DNA of 64,000 nucleotides from Micromonospora echinospora (GCF_900091495.1 NZ_LT607413.1:5223001-5287000), one strand, 5' to 3'. Positions 1 to 8,929 are shown, counted from the stretch's first letter. Made by a program: numbers and translations. The notes: generated by a model not told the origin, from the letters alone.

Positions 1-353
1 GCGCGGTGGGCGACGGCGCGGGTCTGGAGTTCGTCACCTACCTGGAGAACCTCGACCTGCCCGACCCGGAGCGGGTGCTCGCCGACCCGGACGCGTTCCG
101 GCTGCCCGAGCGGGGCGACCGGCAGTTGGCGTTCCTGACCGCGGTGATCGCGGCGGTGCAGGCGAAGGTCGACCGGGCGCGCTGGGAGGCCGGCTGGGTG
201 GTGTTGGGCAAGGCGGTCGAGGCGGGCGTGCCGGACGTCGCAGCCCGTGCCGCGATGGACCTCGCGGCGCTGCGGGACACGTCCTGGCCGGTGCCGCCGA
301 GCATCCACGCCTTCGCCGACGTGCTGCGGCTGTCGGGACGCCTGACCGGATGA
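1..353 (+). CDS. MoxR-family AAA+ ATPase, C-terminal part (5' truncated by window)
   Basis: The open frame runs in from the left edge and ends in TGA at 351-353. The residues match the C-terminal lid of MoxR-type AAA+ ATPases of the kind paired with VWA proteins: an 'EFVTYLENLDLPDPERVL' stretch, then 'LPERGDRQLAFLTAVIAAV'. The P-loop and Walker B would lie upstream of the window. A GTG at 6 is in frame but is probably internal. The stop overlaps the next gene's ATG (ATGA), as expected for a co-translated chaperone/VWA pair. MoxR proteins usually remodel or insert metal into target complexes together with their VWA partner; the target here is unknown. Confidence 0.75.
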   Translation, partial: AVGDGAGLEFVTYLENLDLPDPERVLADPDAFRLPERGDRQLAFLTAVIAAVQAKVDRARWEAGWVVLGKAVEAGVPDVAARAAMDLAALRDTSWPVPPSIHAFADVLRLSGRLTG

Positions 354-1555
354 GCCCGGGTGGCGGCCGGCTGGACCGCACCAAACTGCTCGCGGCCCGG
401 TTCCGGGCCGCGCAGGACCGGCCCTACCTCGCCACCGCGCTGTACAGCGTGACGGTGGTGGAGTCCCCGCAGGTGCCCACCATGGGCGTCGACCGGCACT
501 GGCGCTGCTACGTCTCGCCGGGATTCGTCGACCGGCTGCCGGTGGCCCAACTCGCGGCGGTGTGGATCCACGAGGTGGCCCACCTGCTCCGCGACCACCA
601 CGGTCGCGCCGACCGGCTCCCCGTCGGGCAGCGGCGCGACCACCACCGGGTCAACGTCGCGCAGGACTGCGAGATCAACGACGACCTGGTGGCCGACCGG
701 CTGCCGCTGCCACCGGACCGGATCGAGCCGAAGACCTTCGGGCTGCCGGCGGGTCTGCTGTTCGAGGCGTACCTGCCGCTGCTGCCCGCCCGGGTGCGCG
801 GCGGGGCGCACGACTGCGTGTCGGGGTCCGGTGGGCACGACTGCGGGTCCGGGGCGCACGGCGTCGACCGGCCGTGGGAGCGCGACGGTGCGGGTGGCGT
901 CAACACGGTCGAGGCGGGAGCGATCCGCCGGGAGACCGCGCACGCGGTCCGCGCCCACGTCCGGGCCCGGGGCACCGTCGCGGCCGGCTGGGAACGCTGG
1001 GCCGCCCAGGTGCTCGAACCCCGGGTGGACTGGCGTCGGGCGCTGACCGGCGCGGTCCGCGAGGCGGCGGCCTGGGCGGTCGGCGCGGTCGACTACACCT
1101 ACCGACGCCCCTCCCGCCGCGCCGCCGCCATGCGCCGGGTGGTGCTGCCCAGCCTGCGCCGACCGGTGCCCCGGGTGGCCATCGTGGTGGACACGTCGGG
1201 GTCGATGGGCGACGGGCAACTCGCCGCGGCGCTCGCCGAGGTCTCGGGGGTGCTCCGGGCGGTCGGTGTCGGCGGCAACCGGGTCACCGTGCTCTCCTGC
1301 GACGCCGCCGTGCACGTCGTATGGCGGGTGCACACCGTCGGCGAGGTGCGGCTGGCCGGGGGCGGCGGCACCGACATGCGGGTGGGGATCGAGGCGGCGC
1401 TGCGCGACCGACCGCACATCGTGGTGGTGCTGACCGACGGGCTGACGCCGTGGCCGGCCGCGCCATTGGAGTCCACCCGGGTCGTCGCGGGGCTGATCGG
1501 GGCGGGCGCGCCGCCCCCACCGTCCTGGATCACCAGCATCACCATCGACGACTGA
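350..1555 (+). CDS. VWA-like domain protein with HExxH metallopeptidase-like N-terminus (DUF2201 type)
   Basis: This 401-aa protein starts at an ATG overlapping the preceding AAA+ stop. Residues 1-180 resemble the putative metallopeptidase domain of the DUF2201 family, with HEVAH at about 74-78 followed by a His-rich stretch. The C-terminus (about 278-401) is a VWA domain with a complete metal-ion-dependent adhesion site: DTSGS near 283, the Thr in GGGTD, and TDG near 365. The family is almost always next to a MoxR ATPase, as here. VWA proteins act as adaptors that present substrates to the ATPase ring. No signal peptide is visible, so it is probably cytoplasmic. Whether the HExxH motif is catalytic is unknown. 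Confidence 0.85.
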   Translation: MSPGGGRLDRTKLLAARFRAAQDRPYLATALYSVTVVESPQVPTMGVDRHWRCYVSPGFVDRLPVAQLAAVWIHEVAHLLRDHHGRADRLPVGQRRDHHRVNVAQDCEINDDLVADRLPLPPDRIEPKTFGLPAGLLFEAYLPLLPARVRGGAHDCVSGSGGHDCGSGAHGVDRPWERDGAGGVNTVEAGAIRRETAHAVRAHVRARGTVAAGWERWAAQVLEPRVDWRRALTGAVREAAAWAVGAVDYTYRRPSRRAAAMRRVVLPSLRRPVPRVAIVVDTSGSMGDGQLAAALAEVSGVLRAVGVGGNRVTVLSCDAAVHVVWRVHTVGEVRLAGGGGTDMRVGIEAALRDRPHIVVVLTDGLTPWPAAPLESTRVVAGLIGAGAPPPPSWITSITIDD

Positions 1556-1617
1556 TCGGACCCGGTCGGGTGCCGGCGCGGGGCTGGGTCGTGGTGTGCC
1601 GGACGCGGGTGTGCCGG

Positions 1618-2913
1618 TCAGGCGGGCGTCGCGGCGGCGCGCGCCCGCGCGGTCAGGTCGCGGCGGGCGGCGTTGCGGTACCGCAGCACCTGGACCGCGC
1701 CGAGCGCCCAGAGGACGTACTGCACGGCGAAGGCCCACCGGAAGGCGGTCAGGTCCGGGGTGGCCCGGCCCGCCGGGGTGGCCAGGTCGAGCACCACGCC
1801 GACGGCCAAGATCAGCACGATCGAGGCGACGAAACCGCCGACGTTGACGACACCGGTGGCGCTGCCGATCCGGTTGACCGGGTTGAAACTGCGCGCGTAG
1901 TCGAACCCGATGAGGGAGCCCGGGCCGTTGACCGCCAGCACCAGCACCAGCGTGACCAGCAGCCAGCCCGGGGCACGTCCCGGCCAGGCGAGCACGACGC
2001 CCCAGACGCCGGCGGTGGCGCCGGTGATCGCGAAGACCAGCACCGAGCGGTGGAACGGGTGCCGGGCGCAGAAGTGCGCGACCACCGGCCCGGTCACCAG
2101 CATGGCGGCCGTCATCAGGGTCAGCAGCGACGCCGCCGCGGTCGGGCTGAGGCCCTGCCCCTGGACCAGGAACGGGTATCCCCAGAGCAGGCCGAACACG
2201 GCGCCGGAGAACTGGGTGACGAAGTGCGTCCAGAGCCCCAGTCGGGTGCCCGGCTGGGCCCACGCGGCGGCGAGCTTCCGGCGGACGTCGGTGAGGGTGG
2301 GCGCCGCGCCGGTCGCGACCGCCCCGCCCGGGGTGTCCCGGACGATGACGACGGTCATCATCAGCACCGTCGCCCCCACCGCCGCCGAGGTGAGGAACGC
2401 GGGGGTCCAGCCCGCCCGGTGCAGCAGGGCCACCAGCGGTACGGCGCCGAGAATCGCCCCGAGCTGACCGAGCGTGCCGGTGAGCTGGGTCATCATCGGG
2501 TAGCGCCGCCCCGGGAACCACAGCGACACGATCCGCAGCACGCTGATGAAGGTCATCGCGTCGCCGAGCCCGATCAGCACCCGGGCGGCGATGGCGAGGG
2601 GCACGTCGGTGGCGAGGGCGAAGCACAGCTGACCGGCGACCATCAGCGCGCCGCCGGCGATCAGCAGTCGGCGTGATCCGAACCGGTCGAGCAGGACGCC
2701 GACGGGGACCTGCATCGCCGCGTACACGGCGAGCTGGGCGACGGAGAAGGTGGCCAGCGCCGAGGCGTTGATGTCGAAGCGGTGCGCGGCGTCGACGCCG
2801 GTGACGCCGAGCGAGCTGCGATGGAACACGGCGGCCACGTACGCGGCCACCGCCACGCCCCAGACCAGTCCGGCCGCCGACCTGCGCGGGGCGACCGGCG
2901 CGGTTGTCCTCAC
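1618..2913 (-). CDS. MFS transporter
   Basis: This 431-aa membrane protein shows about 12 hydrophobic segments. It has a motif-A-like loop between TM2 and TM3 (LLDRFGSRRLL), typical of the major facilitator superfamily. The start is a GTG at 2911-2913 that overlaps the TGA of the upstream GntR gene (GTGA), so the two genes are translationally coupled and form one minus-strand operon. The substrate cannot be read from the sequence. Coupling to a FadR-type GntR regulator suggests uptake or export of a small organic acid or similar metabolite (inference). It converges with the VWA gene across 62 bp. Confidence 0.85.
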   Translation of the reverse strand: MRTTAPVAPRRSAAGLVWGVAVAAYVAAVFHRSSLGVTGVDAAHRFDINASALATFSVAQLAVYAAMQVPVGVLLDRFGSRRLLIAGGALMVAGQLCFALATDVPLAIAARVLIGLGDAMTFISVLRIVSLWFPGRRYPMMTQLTGTLGQLGAILGAVPLVALLHRAGWTPAFLTSAAVGATVLMMTVVIVRDTPGGAVATGAAPTLTDVRRKLAAAWAQPGTRLGLWTHFVTQFSGAVFGLLWGYPFLVQGQGLSPTAAASLLTLMTAAMLVTGPVVAHFCARHPFHRSVLVFAITGATAGVWGVVLAWPGRAPGWLLVTLVLVLAVNGPGSLIGFDYARSFNPVNRIGSATGVVNVGGFVASIVLILAVGVVLDLATPAGRATPDLTAFRWAFAVQYVLWALGAVQVLRYRNAARRDLTARARAAATPA

Positions 2914-3563
2914 CGCAGCACGTCCGCGATCTTGTCGATGTGCGCGGCGACGGCGGCGAGCCAGCGCCGGGGGTCGTCGGAGTCGAGCGCGGCCAGCTGG
3001 TCGGCGTGTTCGGCGATCGCCGTCTCGGCCCGGCCCGGCGAGAGCCGGAAGCTGGCCTCTCCCATCAGCAACTGCCGGTCGCGCAGCCGCTGGTACAGCT
3101 CGGCGAGGATCTCGTTGCCCGCCGCTTCCACGACCGTGGCGTGGAACGCCCGGTCGGCCTGCGTCAGCGCGGTCAGGTCGCCGGCGGCGTGCGCGTCGCG
3201 CATCTCGGCCAGCCGGGCGGCGAGGTCGGCCCGTAGCGCCGCGCGTCGTGGCCAGATCCGCTCGGCGGCGTGCAGCTCGACCAGTCGCCGCGCCTCGATC
3301 ACGTCGGTGATCTCCCGGGCGGAGACCGGACGGATCAGCGCGCCCCGCTTGGGGTAGAGCCGGACCATGCCCTCGGCCTCCAAGCGCAGCAGCGCCTCGC
3401 GGACCGGGGTGCGGGAGACCCCGGTGGCCTCGGCGATCTCTCCTTCGCTGACCAGCGAGCCGCCCGGGTGGATCTGCTCCAGGATCGCGCGCTTGAGGTA
3501 CCGGTAGGCGCGTTCGGCGGCCGAGGGCACGGCCGTCCGGCCCGAGGGGGAGGGATGCGTCAT
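2910..3563 (-). CDS. GntR-family (FadR/FCD) transcriptional regulator
   Basis: A 217-aa regulator. The N-terminal winged helix contains the GntR signature around 'EGEIAEATGVSRTPVREALLRLEAEGMV'-type residues at about 30-60. An all-helical FCD effector domain follows, with the expected Asp/His metal or acid-binding positions in 'DRAFHATVVEAAGN'. The chosen start is ATG at 3561-3563 (MTHPSPSG); an in-frame GTG lies a few codons upstream. FCD regulators sense carboxylates and usually repress a neighbouring transporter, here the overlapping MFS gene. The leader upstream contains a 17-bp tandem repeat. Confidence 0.88.
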   Translation of the reverse strand: MTHPSPSGRTAVPSAAERAYRYLKRAILEQIHPGGSLVSEGEIAEATGVSRTPVREALLRLEAEGMVRLYPKRGALIRPVSAREITDVIEARRLVELHAAERIWPRRAALRADLAARLAEMRDAHAAGDLTALTQADRAFHATVVEAAGNEILAELYQRLRDRQLLMGEASFRLSPGRAETAIAEHADQLAALDSDDPRRWLAAVAAHIDKIADVLR

Positions 3564-3662
3564 GTATCTATGATGGGCCCGCCCCGTCATGCCGCCGCCG
3601 CGCCCCCGCACGAGGTGGCGTGGGCCACGGCCCGACCGGCCCGCTTGGCCGACGCGGACACC

Positions 3663-3747
3663 GGGCAGCGCGAACCGCGGGGCAGCGCGAACGGCGGGGC
3701 AGCGCGAACGGCGGGGCAGCGCGAACGGCGGGGCAGCGCGAACGGCG
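3663..3747. repeat. 17-bp tandem repeat, 5 copies
   Basis: The unit GGGCAGCGCGAACGGCG occurs five times head to tail at 3663, 3680, 3697, 3714 and 3731. Only the first copy has a mismatch (ACCGCG instead of ACGGCG). It lies between the stop of the CapA-like gene and the GntR start. The period is not a multiple of 3, so it does not look like protein-coding repetition. Confidence 0.9.
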
Positions 3748-3766
3748 GCCCGGTGCGGACGTGGGG

Positions 3767-4873
3767 TCAGCGCGGACGCAGGGTCAGCAGTCCGTCGACC
3801 GCGACGTCGAACCCGGGCGCGAACGGCGGGCCGAAGCCGCCGAGCAGCTCGGCCAACCAGCGGGTCTCGTCGGGCGCGGCCCGCTCCAACCGCATCCGGC
3901 GCATCCGCATCGGGGCGGCCCGCAGTCGCCGCAGCGCGCCGGTGGCCGCGTCGAGGGTCGGCAGCCACAGCAGTCGTAGTTGCGGCCGGTACTCCTCCCG
4001 CCCGCCGATCCCCTCGTAGTCGTCGATCAGGTCGCCGCAGCCGTAGAGGACCAGCCGGTCGCGGTACACCTCCACCGGCCTCGGGTGGTGCGACGAGTGG
4101 CCGTGCACCACGTCCACGCCGCCGTCGATCAGCCGGTGGGCGAAGTCGACGTGTCCGGGCGGCACATCGTACCCCCAGTTGGTGCCCCAGTGCACGGAGA
4201 CCAGCACCCGGTCCGCCGGCCCGGCCACGGCGGCGATCCGCCCGGCCAGCGCGTCCGCCGAGGCGGCCGAGACCTCCGGCAGGTACGCCACCCCGGGCGC
4301 GTCGGTGGTGGCCGCCCAGGACGGGAGCACGCCGCTCGACGGCGCGGCCACCGACCAGACGAGCAGGTCGCGGCCCTGACCGAGCGGCACCCGGGCGGGC
4401 CTGCCGGCGGACGCCGCGTCGCGGCCGGCGCCGGCGGTGGTGATGCCGGCGGCGGCCAGCGCGTCGAGGGTGTCGGCGAGCCCCACCGGGCCGAAGTCGA
4501 GGACGTGGTTGTTGGCCAACGCGCACACGTCGAGCCGGGCCGCGGTGAGGCAGGACAGGTTCCCCGGGTGCATCCGGTAGTGGATCGCCTTGGCCGGCGC
4601 GTGCGCGCCCCGGCCGGTCACCGCCGTTTCCAGGTTGACCACCCGTGCGTCCGGGCGGAGCTCGTCGAGCAGGTCGAGCGCCTCGCCCCAGGGCCAGGCC
4701 GGGGGCACCGGACGCGGGACCGGCCCGTTGACGGAGCGGGCGAGGTCGACGTAGTCGCGGGCGTCGCGGATCGCCCGTTCACGCAGCTCGGGCGGGCCAG
4801 GCGTGGGCAGGATCGCGTCCACGCCCCGGCCGGTCATCACATCGCCCCCGAGGAAGAAGGTCAGCTCGGGCAT
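3767..4873 (-). CDS. CapA-family (PGA_cap) metallophosphoesterase-like protein
   Basis: 368 aa, starting at the ATG at 4871-4873; the frame extends 12 codons further upstream but the domain begins directly at MPELTFFLGGD. Family motifs in order are GDVMTGRGVD, NLETAVTGRG, ANNHVLDFG (the NH metal motif), VHWGTNWG and GHSSHHPRPVEVY, characteristic of the CapA/PgsA calcineurin-like fold. No signal peptide or membrane segment is seen, unlike poly-gamma-glutamate capsule CapA, so a cytosolic phosphatase-like role is more likely than capsule synthesis. It reads in the same direction as the GntR/MFS pair but is separated by about 200 bp of repeat-containing leader. Confidence 0.82.
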   Translation of the reverse strand: MPELTFFLGGDVMTGRGVDAILPTPGPPELRERAIRDARDYVDLARSVNGPVPRPVPPAWPWGEALDLLDELRPDARVVNLETAVTGRGAHAPAKAIHYRMHPGNLSCLTAARLDVCALANNHVLDFGPVGLADTLDALAAAGITTAGAGRDAASAGRPARVPLGQGRDLLVWSVAAPSSGVLPSWAATTDAPGVAYLPEVSAASADALAGRIAAVAGPADRVLVSVHWGTNWGYDVPPGHVDFAHRLIDGGVDVVHGHSSHHPRPVEVYRDRLVLYGCGDLIDDYEGIGGREEYRPQLRLLWLPTLDAATGALRRLRAAPMRMRRMRLERAAPDETRWLAELLGGFGPPFAPGFDVAVDGLLTLRPR

Positions 4874-4973
4874 CCGGCCGCTTTCCCCGTCGCGCCGTCG
4901 GCTCACCTGCCGACGACCCTGCGTACCGCCGTCGGCTCACCTGCCGGTGCCGCCGGTTGAGAACGCCCGGCGG

Positions 4974-7745
4974 CTAACGGAGCACGACCAGGGCGCGACG
5001 TACCTCGCGGGTGCCGTTGACGTCACCGATCTGCTCGGAGAGAGCGAGTGCCAGGTGCAGGTCCTCGCGCGCGGCCCGCCACTGCCCCGTGGCCCGGTGC
5101 ACCTCCGCGCGCACCGTGAGCACCCGCCATTCCGCCTCCCGGTTCCCGGTGGCCCGTGCGGCGGTGAGGGCTCGGCCGAGCCACCCGTACGCCTGCCGGT
5201 ACTGGCCCCGCCGGGCATAGACCTGGCCCATGGTCACCATGGTGATACCGAGGCCGAGTTCGTCACCGAGTTCCCGGCGCAGCCGCAGGCTCTCCCGCAG
5301 GTGGACCAGCGCGCTGCCGGTCTGGCCGAGTTGCAGCAGCACGTCGGCCAGATTGTTCAGGGTGAGACCCACCCGCCGTCGGTCGTCGCCCTGGCGGTGC
5401 ATCTCCAGCGCCCGCAGGAAGCCGGTCCGGGCCTCGTCGAGGCGGCCGGCGGCGGCCAGCAGGACACCGAGATGGTCCAGGGTCACCGCCACCTCGTGCA
5501 GGTCCCCGTCGGCCTCCCGCAACGCGAGGGCCACCAGAAGACCGTCGACGGCCTGGTCGGTCTCGCCCAGCCGGGACTGGGCCACCGCCACGTAGGTCAA
5601 CGAGGTCGCCTCGTCCGGACGGCTGCCGAGCCGCCGGGCGCACCGCAACGCGCCGCCGGCCACCTCCCGGAGTTCGTGGTAGTAACCCCGCATCGGCAGG
5701 AACGGGTAGAGCTCCGCGCACAACCGGACCGCGAACAGGTCCCCCTCGGGTGTGCCGTCCTGCGCCGCCACGCGCGCCGCGGCGACGAGATTGTCCCGCT
5801 CCGTCTCCAGCCACTGGAGGGCCTCCTGCGGATGAGCGAAGGTCACCGTGGCGGGCGTCTCGACGAACCCGTCCGACGGCCGACGGGAGACGGGCCGGAT
5901 CTGGTCCCGCGCGCGCCGCGCGGTGTCGAGGAAGTAGCAGCGGGCCGCGTGCAGCGCGGCCTCCCGCGCCGCCGGGTCACGGCGGCCGCGCTCCATCGCG
6001 AAGATCCGCACGAGGTCGTGCAGGCGGTAACGGTCCATCCCGCACGCCTCGACGAGGCCGGCGTCCGCGAGCCGGTCCAGCGCCGCACGGGCCGCACGCG
6101 CCGTGGCCCCGGTCAACACCCGGGCCAGGTCGAGGCCGAGCACCGGCGAGCGGACCATGCCCCAGCGGTCGAACAACTCCAGGGACTCCGGCCCTCCGGG
6201 CCGTTCGGCGAGAACGTCGCAGGTGACCGCGAGGCTGGCCCGTACGGCCAGGTCGTCACAGCTCAACTCGTCCAGTCGGTACTGCTCGTCGGCGAGCCGG
6301 GCAACCATGGCGGCGAGTGTCCACTCCGGATGGCTGGCGAGCCGGGCGCCGACGATCCGCAGCGCGAGCGGAAGGTGGCCGCACAACGCGGCCAGCGCCT
6401 CGGCCTGCCGGGGGGAACCGGTGAACCGCTCCGGACCCGCGTGCCGGGCGAGCAGCGTCACCGACTCCCCGGGGTCCAGCGCGCCGACGGCGAGGTGGGT
6501 GACGTCCAGCGTCGACAACGTCGTCCGGCTGGTCACGATCACCGTGGCGCTGCTCAGGAGCGACAACAACCGTCGTACCTGACCGGCGTCGACCACGTTG
6601 TCCAGCACCACCAGCACCCGGCGCTCGCCGGCTCGTACCCGCAGCTCGGCCGCCTCCGCGCCCGGCGTACCGCCGGACCGGTCACCCCCGAGCGCGCGGA
6701 GCAGGCTGCCGATCGCCTCCTCGACCGTCATCGGGGCCAGGCCGGGACTGCTGCCGCAGAGGTCGAGGTAGAGCTGTCCACCCGGACACGACGGAGCCAG
6801 CCGAGTGGCGACGGCGCCGGCCAGCGCCGACTTGCCCACCCCCGCCGGCCCGTGCAGCACGATCATGTTCGCCCTGCTGAGCTCGGCCTCGACCCGGGCC
6901 AGCAGGCGTTCCCGGCCGACCAGGACCACCGACGGCGGCAGGGTGGAGGGCGCCCCCTCCGGCGGCGGCGTGTCACGGACCACGGGCGTCGGACGGCGAG
7001 CCGGGCCGGACGCCCCGTCGAGCAGGTCGCGCTCGACCTCCCGGAGCACCCTCCCGGCGCGCCGGCCGACCGCGCCGAGCAGCGCGGCGTCCGCCGCGGT
7101 CAGGGCCGCCATGGCCTCGGCCCGGTCACCCGAGGAGAGCAGTGCCTGGACCAGCTGTTCCCAGGCGGACTCGCGCGCCGGCTGGTCGGCGAGCAGCGAC
7201 CGTAGGACGGCCACCGCGGGCTGATGCCGACCGGCTTCGACGCATGCCCGGGCGTACCGTTCGACCGCCATCCACCGGCTCTCGTCGAGCGCGTCGAGGC
7301 TGCGGCCGAGCGCGCCGTGGTGGGGCAGTCCCTCGGCCGCCTCGCCGTGCCACCGGCGGAGCGCGGCGGCGAGCAGGTCCGCGCACTGCTCCGGTCGGGT
7401 CACGTGGCCGGGACCCAGGGCGTCCTTCACGTCGCTCTCGAACCGGTCGAGGTCCAGCTCACCCGGCTCGACCACCAGCGCGTAACCGGAGTTCACCCAG
7501 GTCAGCCGGTCCCGGTACGGCCCCAGCGCCGCCCGTAACCGGGTCACGTAGGTCCGCAGGTTGGCCTGCGCCGACGGTGGGGGATCGGCCCACAGGCCGG
7601 TCAGGAGTCGGTCGGCGGGCACCCGTCGGCCTCGACCCAGGAGCAACCCGGCCAGCAGGAGTCGAGGCCGACCGCCCGGCAGCGCGACGTGGTCACCGTC
7701 GACGTGCAGGGTCACCGGCCCCAACAGACCGAACTCGATCGTCAT
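4974..7745 (-). CDS. AfsR/SARP-family transcriptional regulator (wHTH-BTAD-NB-ARC-TPR)
   Basis: A large 923-aa regulator. Residues 1-95 form an OmpR-type winged helix (GLLGPVTLHVDG at the N-terminus), followed by a bacterial transcriptional activation domain to about 245. The NTPase domain has its P-loop HGPAGVGKS near 297 and a hydrophobic Walker B-like 'RRVLVVLDNVVD'. TPR-type helices fill about 650-923. This is the AfsR architecture, in which the NB-ARC ATPase controls a SARP-type activator. GGGAGG lies 9 bases before the ATG at 7743-7745. No biosynthetic gene cluster is adjacent, so it is probably a pleiotropic or orphan regulator. Confidence 0.9.
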   Translation of the reverse strand: MTIEFGLLGPVTLHVDGDHVALPGGRPRLLLAGLLLGRGRRVPADRLLTGLWADPPPSAQANLRTYVTRLRAALGPYRDRLTWVNSGYALVVEPGELDLDRFESDVKDALGPGHVTRPEQCADLLAAALRRWHGEAAEGLPHHGALGRSLDALDESRWMAVERYARACVEAGRHQPAVAVLRSLLADQPARESAWEQLVQALLSSGDRAEAMAALTAADAALLGAVGRRAGRVLREVERDLLDGASGPARRPTPVVRDTPPPEGAPSTLPPSVVLVGRERLLARVEAELSRANMIVLHGPAGVGKSALAGAVATRLAPSCPGGQLYLDLCGSSPGLAPMTVEEAIGSLLRALGGDRSGGTPGAEAAELRVRAGERRVLVVLDNVVDAGQVRRLLSLLSSATVIVTSRTTLSTLDVTHLAVGALDPGESVTLLARHAGPERFTGSPRQAEALAALCGHLPLALRIVGARLASHPEWTLAAMVARLADEQYRLDELSCDDLAVRASLAVTCDVLAERPGGPESLELFDRWGMVRSPVLGLDLARVLTGATARAARAALDRLADAGLVEACGMDRYRLHDLVRIFAMERGRRDPAAREAALHAARCYFLDTARRARDQIRPVSRRPSDGFVETPATVTFAHPQEALQWLETERDNLVAAARVAAQDGTPEGDLFAVRLCAELYPFLPMRGYYHELREVAGGALRCARRLGSRPDEATSLTYVAVAQSRLGETDQAVDGLLVALALREADGDLHEVAVTLDHLGVLLAAAGRLDEARTGFLRALEMHRQGDDRRRVGLTLNNLADVLLQLGQTGSALVHLRESLRLRRELGDELGLGITMVTMGQVYARRGQYRQAYGWLGRALTAARATGNREAEWRVLTVRAEVHRATGQWRAAREDLHLALALSEQIGDVNGTREVRRALVVLR

Positions 7746-7787
7746 ACCCGCGAACCTCCCACGATCCCTGGAGATCCGATCGCCATC

Positions 7788-7799
7788 CGTCCATGGACG
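7788..7799. promoter_or_regulatory. 12-bp perfect palindrome upstream of the AfsR-type gene
   Basis: CGTCCATGGACG is self-complementary and lies 43 bp upstream of the AfsR-type start. It could be an operator, but no second copy or known consensus supports this. Confidence 0.3.
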
Positions 7800-7852
7800 C
7801 GGTGAGCCTAGACGTTCGGTCTCGTGTCGGGAGGCGCCGGGTCCGGCCCGGA

Positions 7853-7886
7853 CTCCCGCCGGCGGACGCGTGCGTGCCGGCGGGAG
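7853..7886. terminator. Hairpin with 11-bp arms
   Basis: CTCCCGCCGGC at 7853-7863 is perfectly complementary to GCCGGCGGGAG at 7876-7886, with a 12-nt loop. It lies beyond the stop of the secreted nuclease gene on the minus strand. There is no T-tract, as is usual for actinomycete terminators. Confidence 0.5.
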
Positions 7887-7896
7887 CCCGGGAGGA

Positions 7897-7956
7897 CGTC
7901 GGCTGTCGGCCTGCCGGCCGGGGCCGGACCCGACCAGCGGGTACGGACAGCCGACG
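7897..7956. terminator. Hairpin with 11-bp arms and long loop
   Basis: CGTCGGCTGTC (7897-7907) pairs perfectly with GACAGCCGACG (7946-7956) across a GC-rich 38-nt loop. It starts 10 bp past the stop of the nuclease gene, which fits a terminator for that minus-strand transcript. Confidence 0.5.
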
Positions 7957-7966
7957 ACGCCGGTGG

Positions 7967-8929
7967 TCAGTAGTTGACGTAGGCGGTGACGGCCCGGTGG
8001 TCGGAGTACGCGCCGCCCGTCATCGTCTCGGTGACGGTGGCGACGTTACTGAACCCGTTGCCGCTCTTGACCAGCAGGAAGTCGATCCGCCGGCTGTTCA
8101 GGGTGTCGTACGCCGAGGAGCAGTTACGGCTGCCGCACTTCTCGGCGATCGGGTCGCGGTACCCGTACCCCTTGCCGTCGTTCCACCAGCCCGCCGTGTC
8201 GGGCTCGGCGTTGGTGTCACCCGCGACGATCTTCAGGTCTCCGCCGAGGCGGTCCATCGCCTCGTCGGCCTCCCGGATGTTCTCGTCCGCGCACTCCGAC
8301 GCGTGCCAGGTGTCCGTGGGCCAGTGGATCGACGCCACCGAGACGTCCTGGCCGGCGACCCTGTCATGCAACCGGACGGCGATGTTGTGGACCCGGTCCT
8401 GGCTGCTCCTGGTGGGTTCCAGGTTCCGGCACGGGCCGGTGCCCGCGTCGTAGTCCTCCGGGGCGTCGGACCGCCAGCGGGTGGCGGCCTCGTAGGTGAA
8501 CCGGTCGGAACGGTAGACGACCGCGTTGGTCTGCTGGTTCTTCATCTTGCCGCAGGTGCTGGTGTAGCCCATCGAGCCGGGGTCCGCGATCGCGATCTGT
8601 CCGGCGTAGGTGCCGGGCAGCTCGTCGGAGAGGCGTTGGGTCAAGGCGTTGAGCTGCGTCTGGTTCGAGACCTGCTGCACGGTGAAGATGTCGGGGCTCA
8701 GCGGCCGGGCCTTGATGTAGGTGATCAGCCGGTCCCAGATGAGGCCGTCGGCGCAGGAGGCCGGCAGCCAGTTCTCGATGTTGTTGTTGTAGACCACCAG
8801 ATAGTTCGGTGAGGTGTTCACGGCGGCCTGTGCGGCGGTGGCGCCGGTGAGGCCGACCACCGTGGTCGCGAGGACCGTGGTGAGCGCGGCGACGACACTG
8901 CGCACGATGCGGCTGGTACGGATGGGCAA
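7967..8929 (-). CDS. Secreted endonuclease/exonuclease/phosphatase (EEP, DNase I-like) family protein
   Basis: 320 aa with an N-terminal Sec signal peptide (hydrophobic core, cleavage near ATAAQA). The start is a TTG at 8927-8929 preceded by AGGAGG at 4-base spacing. EEP-fold motifs are the Asn in YNNNIENW, SIHWPTDTW (catalytic-His region), VAGDTNAEPDT (GDxN) and a C-terminal SDHRAV. The metal-ligand Glu normally found in the 'LQE' motif is Gln here (TVQQVSNQ). It may therefore be a divergent extracellular nuclease, a phosphodiesterase, or an inactive relative. It lies 49 bp downstream of the M15-like gene on the same strand. Confidence 0.8.
   Translation of the reverse strand: MPIRTSRIVRSVVAALTTVLATTVVGLTGATAAQAAVNTSPNYLVVYNNNIENWLPASCADGLIWDRLITYIKARPLSPDIFTVQQVSNQTQLNALTQRLSDELPGTYAGQIAIADPGSMGYTSTCGKMKNQQTNAVVYRSDRFTYEAATRWRSDAPEDYDAGTGPCRNLEPTRSSQDRVHNIAVRLHDRVAGQDVSVASIHWPTDTWHASECADENIREADEAMDRLGGDLKIVAGDTNAEPDTAGWWNDGKGYGYRDPIAEKCGSRNCSSAYDTLNSRRIDFLLVKSGNGFSNVATVTETMTGGAYSDHRAVTAYVNY

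Noticed and set aside
38..2626. An 862-codon minus-strand open frame at the left edge
   Set aside because: It crosses both the VWA gene and the MFS gene in a shadow frame and has no domain-like sequence.
3663..3747. Possible CRISPR array
   Set aside because: The units are contiguous with no spacers and only 17 bp long.
3767..4873. Capsule (poly-gamma-glutamate) biosynthesis gene
   Set aside because: CapA homology alone is insufficient. There is no membrane anchor and no capB or capC partner nearby.
4974..7745. Biosynthetic gene cluster marker
   Set aside because: An AfsR-type regulator alone does not indicate a cluster; no polyketide synthase, NRPS, terpene or other biosynthetic core gene is nearby.
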